Source: Clostridia bacterium (lineage in GTDB: Bacteria; Bacillota; Clostridia; Oscillospirales; Acutalibacteraceae). From it: a stretch of DNA of 19,291 nt. This document shows positions 6,659-14,326 of the stretch, in pieces. The notes under the pieces were generated by a model, which saw nothing but the letters and a program-made list of their open reading frames with translations, did not search any database and had not been told where the DNA came from. Each line of letters opens with the position of its first letter. Within the stretch, counting starts at the first letter, position 1. The stretch spans positions 1-19,291 of the forward strand of contig JAFVWD010000157.1 in the NCBI GenBank assembly GCA_017501865.1. The letters are read 5' to 3'. The translations under genes were made by a program, and so were the position numbers.

Positions 6659-6759
6659 ATTTAATATCTTTTCTAATTCACCCACCGGCAAAACCCGCGT
6701 AGTCTGTTAAGTGGGGAATATATAACAATATTCAATTGCGAGTATAAAATGCAACGGAT

Positions 6760-6805
6760 AAATAAAAAACAAAATACAGGTGGGTAGAATTTTCTACTCA
6801 CCTGT
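6760..6805 (-). terminator. Terminator of the lipoprotein-GH28 operon
   Basis: Nearly perfect 14-bp inverted repeat (6776-6805, ACAGGTG...CACCTGT with one mismatch near the middle) that overlaps the last codons and TAG stop of the GH28 gene. On the minus strand a T-rich tract follows (6760-6775). A short T run also follows on the plus side. The 100 nt between it and the ncRNA terminator show no gene; a loose CCCAC/GTGGG repeat is the only structure seen. Confidence 0.88.
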
Positions 6806-8134
6806 TTTTGCATCTGAACCGCTGAACCTTATCATTTCAAGCCCCGGACAGTTTTCTGCATCAATTTTTTTATTATAAGCATCGCAGATATTACCCCAAT
6901 CTACAGAACATTTTTCAATCGTTACATTCTTCGTATTTCTCAGATAAAACGCAGAATTTTTGATTTTTTCAACTCCATAGTCAAGACAAGGTCTTAAATC
7001 ATAAAGTCCGCATTGCCATTTTGAAGTCTTTGACAGTGTAACCTGAACATTTTCAAATGTAACATCTTCAATCATATTTTCTTCTGTGCCGTGAAGCAAA
7101 ACACCATTTTCTCCCTTACAGGTTATGTTGAAGAAACGAATATTTTTGATTTTGCCCGATTTTGTGTTTTCATCACGATTAAATGTAGTAATAACTATAG
7201 GCTCCGCAGTGCCCCACCAATCAGGGCAAAAACGTCGTGTTTCTATAATGCAGTTTGAATATGTAACATTTTCAACATTACCGCCGTCACGAATCTGAAT
7301 TGAAAGTCCGCGGTTGCTTCTCGTTATTATACAATTATTTACAATAATATTTCTGAAATCACCGACACCCTCTGTGCCTATTTTTATTGCAGCCGATGTC
7401 GAAACCAAGGTACAATCTGAAATAATTATATTCTCACACGGGCCATATTCAGCATTGCCCTTCGATGTCTTAAGGCATATGCAGTCATCTGCGCACTCTA
7501 TATGACAACCTAAAATTCTCACATTACTGCAATGGTCCGGGTCAATACCGTCAGAATTAGCAACATCAAGATCATTGAGAATTCTGATTTGCGAAATCAA
7601 AACATCATCGCAGCCTGCAGGGTGCAATGTCCAGAATGGAGCATCTACAACCGTGAAATCTTTAAAGGATATATTATTGCTTTTTTCTATGTAAATCACC
7701 GTAGGACGCGGATAAAAGTCACCTGTTACATAATACTTATCTTTTCTTTTTACAAATGCGTGACCGTTTGCATCAATTGTACCCTCGCCTGTAATTGAGC
7801 ATTTATCCGCTTCAAAGCCATAAATAAAGACAAATGACGGTTTACCCGTAACAGGGTTTCCTATAAGTGCAGTTTTCGGGTCGTTAATCATATTGCACGG
7901 ACGAATGTACCCGTCAATATTATCAGTCGCCTTAAGGCACGAACCCTTTTGTAAATGAAGCTCAACATTCTTTTTCATTTGAACGGAATCTGAAAAATAT
8001 GTTTTTCCGCTTGTTAAAACAACTACTCCGCCACCATTTTCTTCTGCCTTGTCAATTGCAGTCTGAATAGCCCTGCAATCATTTGTTACACCATCTGCAT
8101 ATACACCGAAATCTTCAGGATAAAAATGCAACAT
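6794..8134 (-). CDS. GH28 family (polygalacturonase-like) glycoside hydrolase, no signal peptide
   Basis: 446 residues. It opens with the pectate-lyase-superfamily start (DFGVYADGVTNDCRAIQTAID, with the GVTND turn), then right-handed beta-helix repeats. GH28 marks are NSDGID (193-198, catalytic Asp195) and ADDC (215-218, Asp216/Asp217). The canonical GHG is replaced by GTEG (253-256), and the RIK position by an IQIRD segment (279-283). GH28 enzymes hydrolyse galacturonan or related pectic linkages by inversion. Lack of a signal peptide suggests action on imported oligosaccharides in the cytoplasm (inference); the substrate cannot be named from the sequence. AAAGGGG (8141-8147) precedes the ATG by 6 nt, and the upstream lipoprotein gene ends 15 nt before it, so the two are probably cotranscribed. 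Confidence 0.9.
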   Translation of the reverse strand: MLHFYPEDFGVYADGVTNDCRAIQTAIDKAEENGGGVVVLTSGKTYFSDSVQMKKNVELHLQKGSCLKATDNIDGYIRPCNMINDPKTALIGNPVTGKPSFVFIYGFEADKCSITGEGTIDANGHAFVKRKDKYYVTGDFYPRPTVIYIEKSNNISFKDFTVVDAPFWTLHPAGCDDVLISQIRILNDLDVANSDGIDPDHCSNVRILGCHIECADDCICLKTSKGNAEYGPCENIIISDCTLVSTSAAIKIGTEGVGDFRNIIVNNCIITRSNRGLSIQIRDGGNVENVTYSNCIIETRRFCPDWWGTAEPIVITTFNRDENTKSGKIKNIRFFNITCKGENGVLLHGTEENMIEDVTFENVQVTLSKTSKWQCGLYDLRPCLDYGVEKIKNSAFYLRNTKNVTIEKCSVDWGNICDAYNKKIDAENCPGLEMIRFSGSDAKTGE

Positions 8135-8149
8135 AACCCACCCCTTTAA

Positions 8150-9079
8150 TCAATATAAAGGCTGAACAGGAATACTGTTCCAGAAATCACCTTCATCATA
8201 TTTATTTCCGCTCAACCCTTCATTATACTGTTCTTTGGTTATACGGGATGCTTTTCCGTTCTCATCCATATAATAACAAACATTATTGTATTCATCCAAA
8301 TCAGTATAAAAACTTAAGTACGGAAAAATCTTTCCGTCTGAAATATTGTAGTATTTTGTAGTACTGTATGCCGCACCGCCTGAACCATCCGAATACAAAT
8401 CCCCCGTTTCAGAAATATGACCACTGTACCTTGACCAATAAGCATCAAGTAAAACCACCCGGGAATTGTACACAGTAAATATTGCGGCTATAGTATGATC
8501 CTGTTTCATAAAAAACAGTTCTTTTTGCCCGTCAGCATTCAGGTCGTGAAGAATATATCCGTAACAATTTATGTCTTCCGGTTCCGGATAGCCGGGTAAT
8601 TCTGATATCATACTTGACCATTTATATTCATTATCACTATTAAAGCTAACAGCATTTTTTGTTTCGGTACTCATAGGAATATCTGCATTTATGGAGTAAT
8701 AGTCACTCAATCTGAACTGAACTATTCTTTTCAAATCGTTAATCAGAGCTGTATACTCAAAATCATCTTCTGAAGCAATATTCCCCTCTTCAGGTATAGG
8801 CTCCTTTTTAAGCTGAGGTACAGTAGTACTGCTATTCCCTTTTTTCACTTCATCTTCTTCAGAACGAAGAGACGGTGCCTCCGGTACTAATTCATCTGTA
8901 GTCTCATCTTCTTTTGTTGTGCTTGGCACCTCTGTAATTTCATCCCCTTCAAATTCCACTTCGGAACGAAAAGAAGATGATTTGCTTTCAGCAGATTTTA
9001 AATCCGCTGAATTTTTCTTGCAACCTGCAAGTGACAGTAATAAAGTAACCGCAAACACAATAGAAAAAACCTGCTTCAC
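8150..9079 (-). CDS. Acidic lipoprotein with Ca-loop-like motif, function unknown
   Basis: 309 residues from a GTG (9077-9079), with GAGGGG (9088-9093) 8 nt upstream. The N-terminus MKQVFSIVFAVTLLLSLAGC is a lipoprotein signal with lipobox LAGC (Cys20). Residues 21-105 are a Ser/Thr/Glu-rich spacer of the kind that spans the wall. The remaining 200 residues form a folded domain with aromatic-rich segments and DLNADGQKEL (179-188), which looks like the calcium loop of FG-GAP/dockerin-type repeats. I do not recognise a named family. The spacer ends in LKKEPIPE, nearly the same as LKSEPIPE in the divergently transcribed glycan-binding protein. It is the first gene of a two-gene unit with the GH28 enzyme and might present or sense sugar at the surface (inference). 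Confidence 0.85.
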   Translation of the reverse strand: MKQVFSIVFAVTLLLSLAGCKKNSADLKSAESKSSSFRSEVEFEGDEITEVPSTTKEDETTDELVPEAPSLRSEEDEVKKGNSSTTVPQLKKEPIPEEGNIASEDDFEYTALINDLKRIVQFRLSDYYSINADIPMSTETKNAVSFNSDNEYKWSSMISELPGYPEPEDINCYGYILHDLNADGQKELFFMKQDHTIAAIFTVYNSRVVLLDAYWSRYSGHISETGDLYSDGSGGAAYSTTKYYNISDGKIFPYLSFYTDLDEYNNVCYYMDENGKASRITKEQYNEGLSGNKYDEGDFWNSIPVQPLY

Positions 9080-9113
9080 AAAAACAACCCCTCTGAAAAT
9101 TCACCATACAGTA

Positions 9114-9142
9114 ATATTAGCACAAACCGGACAAGTTAGCAA
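9114..9142 (-). promoter_or_regulatory. Promoter of the lipoprotein-GH28 operon
   Basis: Minus strand: TTGCTA (-35, 9137-9142), 17-nt spacer, TAATAT (-10, 9114-9119) with upstream TGC. It is back to back with the plus-strand promoter, the two -35 boxes being 7 nt apart. Confidence 0.65.
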
Positions 9143-9149
9143 TGCTATA

Positions 9150-9178
9150 TTGACTAAAAATCGGCTGCGTGATATTAT
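9150..9178 (+). promoter_or_regulatory. Promoter of the glycan-binding protein / serine hydrolase operon
   Basis: TTGACT (-35, 9150-9155), 17-nt spacer, TATTAT (-10, 9173-9178, running on as TATTATAAT), 35 nt before the ATG at 9213. Confidence 0.78.
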
Positions 9179-9212
9179 AATTCCATATAAAAAATGAAAC
9201 GGGGAAAACAAT

Positions 9213-10340
9213 ATGAATTATAACAACAATAATTCACCTTACACTCAGAATAACAGCGGTTATCAGCCGCAAAACGGCAATTACCCTCCTCAACAGGGAA
9301 TGCCCAACCAACAGTATAACCCACAATTCAACCCACAGTTCAATGCTCCTGTTCAGATGCCGCCTAAAAAGAAAAACACTCTCGGTATAGTTATAGCTGT
9401 ATTTTTAGTGGTGGCACTTGTAATTGCAGGTTCAGTTATAGGTATTTCTTTAACCAATTCTGCTAACAGTCCGAAAAAAATAATTGAAGCGCTTGAAGCC
9501 GGCAAATACGGTGAGGCAATGGAAATTTATGAAGATAAGTACGGAATAGGTGCAACAAACACCGAGCTTACAGATGCTCTCTTAGAAAGACTGTTTGAAA
9601 TTGAAGCTGAATTTGAAATGGGTAAAATTTCACAGAACAGAGCGCTGAAGGAGCTTGAGACAATCGGTGAAATGACTATTTTCGACATCGAGGATGACAT
9701 ACAAAACACTATTGCTTTTGTAAAAGGTGAGGAAACAGTAGATTCTGAGACCGAAGAATCTGACAATTCAACTGATACTGAAAATGACAATTCTGACGAT
9801 GATGAAGCTGACAACAAATCAAATGTAACCCCACCACACGATTCAGATTTAAAATCAGAACCGATTCCTGAAGGGGCTCCGATAATTACAGATGCAGTTA
9901 CATTAAGCGGTGATGTTCTTGCATCATCAAACACGAATTCAGCGCGTTCATTTGGTGCTGAAAAAACAATTGACGGTTATTACGATTCCTGCTGGTGTGT
10001 TAATACTGACAACTTAGGCGGTGTCGGTGCTTCTGTACGTTTTTATCTTAACGGAAAAAGTGTTGTTAACGGAGTAAGAATAGTTAACGGAAATCTCTAC
10101 CGCCCTTATGAAGATATTTACAAAAGCAACGGTCAGATTGAACGTTTTGTTCTCACCTTCAGCGACGGAACCTCAAAAACATTTACCGCTTCATATAACG
10201 GAACAGCAAATGCTGAATTCCAGACCTTTGAATTTGATGAGCCCGTAGTTACAGAATACATAACACTTACGGTACAATCAGGCTATCAGGGCGAAAAATA
10301 CTCCACAAATGTATGCCTTGGTGAATTCAGTGTATATTGA
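9213..10340 (+). CDS. Membrane protein with C-terminal NADase-type glycan-binding-like domain
   Basis: 375 residues. The first 50 are Asn/Gln/Pro/Tyr-rich and end in PPKKK, a cytoplasmic low-complexity tail. One membrane helix follows (about 56-80), then a helical stretch (85-170), an acidic Ser/Asp/Glu spacer (172-215) and a beta-rich C-terminal domain (about 230-375). This domain opens with ASSNTNSARSFGAEKTIDG and has a CW turn, NGQIERFVLTFSDG and SGYQGEKYSTNVCLGEF. That is the pattern of the discoidin-like 'NADase-type glycan-binding' domain. The topology places the domain outside the cell, so it probably binds wall or host glycan (inference). CGGGGA (9200-9205) is a modest ribosome site. 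The downstream hydrolase starts 4 nt after its stop. Confidence 0.86.
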   Translation: MNYNNNNSPYTQNNSGYQPQNGNYPPQQGMPNQQYNPQFNPQFNAPVQMPPKKKNTLGIVIAVFLVVALVIAGSVIGISLTNSANSPKKIIEALEAGKYGEAMEIYEDKYGIGATNTELTDALLERLFEIEAEFEMGKISQNRALKELETIGEMTIFDIEDDIQNTIAFVKGEETVDSETEESDNSTDTENDNSDDDEADNKSNVTPPHDSDLKSEPIPEGAPIITDAVTLSGDVLASSNTNSARSFGAEKTIDGYYDSCWCVNTDNLGGVGASVRFYLNGKSVVNGVRIVNGNLYRPYEDIYKSNGQIERFVLTFSDGTSKTFTASYNGTANAEFQTFEFDEPVVTEYITLTVQSGYQGEKYSTNVCLGEFSVY

Positions 10341-10344
10341 TTTT

Positions 10345-11571
10345 ATGAAAAGAACCTCATATTTAATTATTTTACTTTGCTTCGTCATAGCTTTTTCATC
10401 CTGTAATCTTGTAAAAAACAAAAAGAATACACAAGAAGCCTTTGACAATGAAACAACATTAACTGTCACTACCACAGAAAAGGAAAGCGCAACAGAAAAA
10501 ACTCTTCCTCTTCTTAACGAGACTCCTGAATTTGAACCTCTTAAAACAGAGGTTGACAACATATGTAACAACTATGGCGCGACTGCTGTTCAGGCTGCAG
10601 TTATTAAAGGCGGTAAGCTGTACTGCACTTATGAATTCGGAACAGCTCAGAAGGAACCACTCAAGGCTGTTATACCTGACACAAAATTCAGAATAGCCTC
10701 TCTTTCAAAGCTTGTTACAGACATTGTTTTTATGCGATTGTGTGAAGAAGGCTTAGCAGATTTAAACGGAGATATAAGCACTTATTTAGGATTTACTGTA
10801 AGAAATCCTCACTACCCCGAAAAAATTATAACTCCCGCTATGCTTATGTCCCATATGTCAAGCATTATTGACTCATCACAATTTCTTAACTCTCGCTTAA
10901 ACGGCTCAGATACTGCAATAGAAACACTTTTGTCGAGCAACTCAAGTTACTCATATTCAGAACCCGGAGCTAACTATTCATACAGTAACTTCTCGGTTGC
11001 ACTCATTGGATGCATTTGTGAAAAAATAACAAATGAGAGCTTTGAAAAATTAGCGGATAAATATGTTTTTACACCGCTTGATATTGATGCGGGATACACT
11101 GCATCTGACTTGAAAAATCCTGAGCTTTTAGCTGCATTATATGGCTCAGGCGGTTACACAATCGAACAGCAAATGGCCGAAAGCTTTCATTCTCAGCTCG
11201 GGCAGACACACCATCTTGTTCAGGGAAATCTTACAATAAGTGCGAAGGACTATATCAACATTGCGGCTGTTTTGTGCAATGATGGTCTTTCTGCTGACGG
11301 AATAAGATTACTTAAAAAAAGCAGTACAGATAAAATTCTGAACGATTCTGTAGGCTTTGGGCACGTAAAAAACTCCTATGTTATAGAAAACAAAACACTT
11401 TGTACCCACACAGGCAGTAATTTCGGTATGTTTTCTGCTTTTGCAATTGACCCGGAAACAGGAAACGGTGTCGTAGTTTTAACGTCAGGTGCAAGCGGCA
11501 CAAAAAACAACTCTGCAAATATTTATGATATTTGTCTTGATGTAATACAAAAGCTTTTCCCTGTCGCTTAA
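10345..11571 (+). CDS. Serine hydrolase lipoprotein, beta-lactamase/PBP-like (class C fold)
   Basis: 408 residues from the ATG at 10345, chosen because the protein then starts MKRTSYLIILLCFVIAFSSC, a lipoprotein signal with Cys20; an in-frame ATG at 10309 would put 12 extra residues in front and overlap the upstream gene. There is a Thr/Glu-rich spacer to about residue 60. All three catalytic motifs of the family are present: SLSK (119-122, nucleophile Ser119 and Lys122), YSN (213-215) and HTG (355-357). Members are D,D-peptidases, esterases or beta-lactamases; the surface anchoring suggests peptidoglycan-peptide or D-amino-ester substrates, but resistance cannot be inferred. No clear Shine-Dalgarno is seen, so translation is likely coupled to the glycan-binding protein gene 4 nt upstream. 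Confidence 0.9.
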   Translation: MKRTSYLIILLCFVIAFSSCNLVKNKKNTQEAFDNETTLTVTTTEKESATEKTLPLLNETPEFEPLKTEVDNICNNYGATAVQAAVIKGGKLYCTYEFGTAQKEPLKAVIPDTKFRIASLSKLVTDIVFMRLCEEGLADLNGDISTYLGFTVRNPHYPEKIITPAMLMSHMSSIIDSSQFLNSRLNGSDTAIETLLSSNSSYSYSEPGANYSYSNFSVALIGCICEKITNESFEKLADKYVFTPLDIDAGYTASDLKNPELLAALYGSGGYTIEQQMAESFHSQLGQTHHLVQGNLTISAKDYINIAAVLCNDGLSADGIRLLKKSSTDKILNDSVGFGHVKNSYVIENKTLCTHTGSNFGMFSAFAIDPETGNGVVVLTSGASGTKNNSANIYDICLDVIQKLFPVA

Positions 11572-11603
11572 CAGAAACAAGATGCAAAAATAAAACACTA
11601 TAA

Positions 11604-11643
11604 AAAATGGCTGTAAAAACTTATCGTTTTTTACAGCCATTTT
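11604..11643. terminator. Bidirectional terminator between convergent operons
   Basis: AAAATGGCTGTAAAAA (11604-11619) pairs with TTTTTACAGCCATTTT (11628-11643), a 16-bp stem with A-runs and T-runs on both sides, so it can end transcription from both the serine hydrolase (33 nt upstream) and nadE (7 nt upstream on the other strand). Confidence 0.9.
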
Positions 11644-11649
11644 CAATAT

Positions 11650-12381
11650 TTACAAATCCGGATTAAATATCGGCATAAGCTCAAGCTTGAATAAATTCAT
11701 TTTATGCTTTCTGTCAATTACTGCCTTTGTATTTTCATCTTCAATAACACCTGTTCTTATATATCTGTCAAGCTCTGCATAGGTAAAGCCGAGGTTTTCC
11801 TCATCACTTTTTCCGCAAAGACCGTCTATAGGTGTCTTATCAACCAATTCTCCCGGAAGCCCTAACACGCGACCTATTTCCTTTACTTCTGTAACAGTAA
11901 GCTTTGACATAGGTGAAAAATCTCCTACTGAGTCGCCATACCTTGTAGAATAACCAACCCAATCTTCTGAAAGGTTGCAGGTATTCACCACGCGGCCGTT
12001 ACAGCTTTGTGATACTGCATAAAGTGTGGACATACGAATTCTCGGCGGGAGATTTTGTCTTGCCTGCTCTGTCAATTTTAAATCTTCAGGCATACTTGCA
12101 AGAATTGAATCTACCGTATTTTTTATATTGACTACATAATGCTTTATTCCGAGATGATTCACCAGCTTAAAAGCCATATCTATATCATGCTGCTCACCCT
12201 GAGGCATAAGAACACCTATAACTCTTTCTTTTCCGAGTGCCTCCACGCAAAGAGCTGCCGCAACAGAGCTGTCTTTACCTCCTGAAATACCAACTACTGC
12301 ATTGCAATCTTTGCCGTTATTCAGGAAAAACTCTCTTATCCAATTAACACAATCATTTTTTACTTTTTCTGCATTAAACAT
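11650..12381 (-). CDS. nadE: NAD synthetase, ammonia-dependent type
   Basis: 243 residues from the ATG at 12379-12381, which has AGGTGGTG (12388-12395) 6 nt upstream; the longer in-frame version starting at 12444 lacks this and lies inside the previous gene. It catalyses the ATP-dependent amidation of deamido-NAD to NAD in the cytoplasm. Motifs: the PP-loop SGGKDSS (33-39), RIRMSTLYA, NLSEDWVGYSTRYGD and the CGKSDEENLGFTYAELD region. There is no nitrilase (glutaminase) domain, so free ammonia is the expected nitrogen donor. The start codon overlaps the end of the flavoprotein gene by 8 nt (ATGTTTAA), so translation is probably coupled. Last gene of the minus-strand operon. Confidence 0.95.
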   Translation of the reverse strand: MFNAEKVKNDCVNWIREFFLNNGKDCNAVVGISGGKDSSVAAALCVEALGKERVIGVLMPQGEQHDIDMAFKLVNHLGIKHYVVNIKNTVDSILASMPEDLKLTEQARQNLPPRIRMSTLYAVSQSCNGRVVNTCNLSEDWVGYSTRYGDSVGDFSPMSKLTVTEVKEIGRVLGLPGELVDKTPIDGLCGKSDEENLGFTYAELDRYIRTGVIEDENTKAVIDRKHKMNLFKLELMPIFNPDL

Positions 12382-12886
12382 TATATTCACCACCTGAATT
12401 ATTTTTTGGCAATGGGCGATGCTTCGCAGTAAATTCCGAAACATCTATTTTAATTATTCCTACTACTGAAGCTAATTTTTCATTAAATTCAAAATTGCCA
12501 TTCGTTTGTGTTTTCATAAAAACAGAAAGTGCTCTCTGCTTCTCTTCAGAGCTTTCAATAATCGTTGCGACACCCTTCCCCATAAGAGAAGAGTAGCTGA
12601 GTCCATATTTACAAGCTACATCACCCTCAAAAGGAATAAGGTCGCATTCCATTTCAAAAAACACCTTCGGATTTTTTCTTATTATATCATATTTCCTTCC
12701 TGCAGTACCACCGTGAAGCCATATAGTAAGCTTTTCCTCCTCATAGGTAAAACCGTAATTCATAGGTACAACATCGGGTTCATCGCCATCTACCAAACCA
12801 AGATGCAACACCTTTGATTTTTTTAAAATTTCCAAAACCTTATCAATATCTGTAATGAGCTTTTCACGTCTTGTCAAACCATTCAT
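12374..12886 (-). CDS. Pyridoxamine-5'-phosphate-oxidase-like flavoprotein (Nim-like)
   Basis: 170 residues, the FMN-binding split-barrel fold related to PNPOx and nitroimidazole-reductase (Nim) proteins. Visible: VLHLGLVDGDEPDVVPMNYGF (barrel strands, 26-46), the FMN-phosphate-type segment HGGTAGRKYDIIRKNPKVFFE, and YSSLMGKGVATII. Members bind FMN (or F420 or heme in some bacteria); physiological substrate unknown, and drug-reduction activity should not be assumed. AGAGGA (12895-12900) is 8 nt before the ATG. It lies 41 nt after the DHHW gene with no hairpin between, and overlaps nadE by 8 nt. Confidence 0.9.
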   Translation of the reverse strand: MNGLTRREKLITDIDKVLEILKKSKVLHLGLVDGDEPDVVPMNYGFTYEEEKLTIWLHGGTAGRKYDIIRKNPKVFFEMECDLIPFEGDVACKYGLSYSSLMGKGVATIIESSEEKQRALSVFMKTQTNGNFEFNEKLASVVGIIKIDVSEFTAKHRPLPKNNSGGEYNV

Positions 12887-12927
12887 TTCTTCTGTCCTCT
12901 TTCAAAAAATTCTACTATCGTAAATAT

Positions 12928-14313
12928 TTATTGCGGTAAAGCTATTATTGATGACACAACTCTGATGCTGTTGTTACCATCATTTACATACACCTGGACA
13001 TCGGCATTTTCACCTGTAAGAGTTTTTTTCTTCAAGTAAATTACAAATCCGTTTTCCTCTGTCTGATATGCACTGTAAAGCTTATCATTAACTGCAACAA
13101 CAACCTCAGAATGTTCTGTTATTCTTGAAGAATCAACTGTTCCGTTTACAGTAAAATAATCTGCATCATAACTGCACAATTCAATTTTTACATCGGATTC
13201 AGTAGAAGTAATAGTTATATTTTCAGGAAGCTCTGCTGACGGTGGTGTTATAATTGGCGGAGTAATAAGATAATCTGAAATATTTCGTTCTACCTTTTCA
13301 ATTATAACACAGTCCGGTTTATCCTCTTCAATATATCTTTCCATTGCATTAGGCTGACCTTTTGAATAATAAGCTGTTTTAAATTCATTGGAAATAAAAG
13401 GTATCAATGTATCTGCAAATGAATCACGGAACATAAGAAGAGTTCCGCTTCCCTGTTTGTTTTCCGTTATAATCCAACCATCCTCAACTCCGCTTACATC
13501 ATTTTTATAATTATAATTCCGAGGTAAGCTGTAAGAATAATTTTCTTCAGTTTCACCGTAAAAGCTATACAGCATTTTATTTAAATCTCCGTTTGTTTTA
13601 TTTTCAACAACGGGATTTTCATCTGAATAATCATTATGCTTTTTCCCGAGTGAGTCCATAACAGCATCATATGCAAGGCACGCACCCTTCATATTCCAGT
13701 GAGAATCTCTCTGAAGGTAAAGAACATCATCCTGAGCACGGAACAATCGGAATAAATCAAGGTAGCTTATTCCCTGTTCTTCAAGGTATTCAGAAAGACG
13801 TTCAGCGTTATGCGCTAAATTACCTTGTTCAGTATAATACGGCATATTTTCATAATAAAGTGTATTTTTATTAGGCGGTATTGTAAATACAAAATCAATA
13901 TCCTTTTCTTTGAGATATTCTTCAACCACTTTTAAGTTATGAGATAAATTAAACAATTCCCGTTCTGACATAGCGCCTCGGCCTGAATAATCATCAAGTG
14001 TAGAAGCATAATACAGCCAGTCATTTTCACCGTAAATAACACTGCCTATGTTAGACTCAGAAAAAACTCTTGTCTGTATCATTGCATCTGTATAAATCAT
14101 CTGATTGCGTAAAGCTATGTGGTCAACAAAATATTCCCCGCATTCCTGAAAAAACAATTCATTGAATTTCCCCTCTTCTGAAATAACCTTTGGAATTTCT
14201 GCCATTTCTTTATTTTCTGTGCTTTTTGTTGTCGGGAAAAAAATCATACCAACAGAGGGTATCAAGCATAAAGTAATACAAATTGCAACGAAAAAAATCA
14301 ATTTTCTCTTCAA
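12928..14313 (-). CDS. DHHW / AlgX-like protein, polysaccharide O-acetylation partner
   Basis: 461 residues from a TTG (14311-14313), supported by GGGAGG (14321-14326) 7 nt upstream; the longer in-frame start at 14466 would overlap the MBOAT gene by 140 nt and lacks a site. N-terminal membrane anchor (about residues 4-26), then an extracytoplasmic SGNH-hydrolase-like domain: HIALRN (65-70), the DHHW-family RDSHWN (202-207, His205) and FRDSF (296-300) with candidate nucleophile Ser298. A beta-rich tail follows (about 350-461). Proteins of this type take acetyl groups delivered across the membrane by an MBOAT protein and place them on an exported polymer. The MBOAT gene is immediately upstream with a 13-nt gap. 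Which polymer is modified is unknown. Confidence 0.88.
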   Translation of the reverse strand: MKRKLIFFVAICITLCLIPSVGMIFFPTTKSTENKEMAEIPKVISEEGKFNELFFQECGEYFVDHIALRNQMIYTDAMIQTRVFSESNIGSVIYGENDWLYYASTLDDYSGRGAMSERELFNLSHNLKVVEEYLKEKDIDFVFTIPPNKNTLYYENMPYYTEQGNLAHNAERLSEYLEEQGISYLDLFRLFRAQDDVLYLQRDSHWNMKGACLAYDAVMDSLGKKHNDYSDENPVVENKTNGDLNKMLYSFYGETEENYSYSLPRNYNYKNDVSGVEDGWIITENKQGSGTLLMFRDSFADTLIPFISNEFKTAYYSKGQPNAMERYIEEDKPDCVIIEKVERNISDYLITPPIITPPSAELPENITITSTESDVKIELCSYDADYFTVNGTVDSSRITEHSEVVVAVNDKLYSAYQTEENGFVIYLKKKTLTGENADVQVYVNDGNNSIRVVSSIIALPQ

Positions 14314-14326
14314 AGAATACCCTCCC

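Larger units (their letters stand above)
6309..6660 (+). ncRNA. Stand-alone structured noncoding RNA, about 350 nt, family not recognised
   Basis: The unit runs from a near-consensus promoter to a strong intrinsic terminator, between two minus-strand genes, and has no ORF of useful length. Likely stems: CCACA/TGTGG (6330-6334 with 6361-6365), TTCAA/TTGAA (6389-6393 with 6406-6410), GGCTTG/CAAGCC (6447-6452 with 6457-6462), AACCTTC/GAAGGTT (6472-6478 with 6533-6539) enclosing GAAT/ATTC (6490-6493 with 6504-6507) and AATGTT/AACATT (6510-6515 with 6525-6530). Three of the stems are capped by almost pure A loops, as happens in variable loops of structured RNAs in AT-rich genomes. Sequence is not close to what I remember of RNase P RNA, tmRNA, 6S or SRP RNA. 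It could be a trans-acting RNA, a member of an Rfam family I cannot recall, or a relic of a mobile element. All pairings are by eye. Confidence 0.75.

Noticed and set aside
7532..7798. Plus-strand 88-codon frame inside the GH28 gene
   Set aside because: Antisense to a well-supported gene, no ribosome site and no recognisable protein.
8919..9197. Plus-strand 92-codon frame across the divergent promoter region
   Set aside because: It covers the lipoprotein signal peptide region in antisense and both promoters; no ribosome site.
9527..9934. Minus-strand 135-codon frame inside the glycan-binding protein gene
   Set aside because: Ser-rich antisense translation of the acidic spacer; no start signal.
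12382..12444. Longer nadE frame starting at 12444
   Set aside because: The extra 21 residues lie inside the flavoprotein gene, are not NadE-like, and the internal ATG has its own AGGTGGTG.
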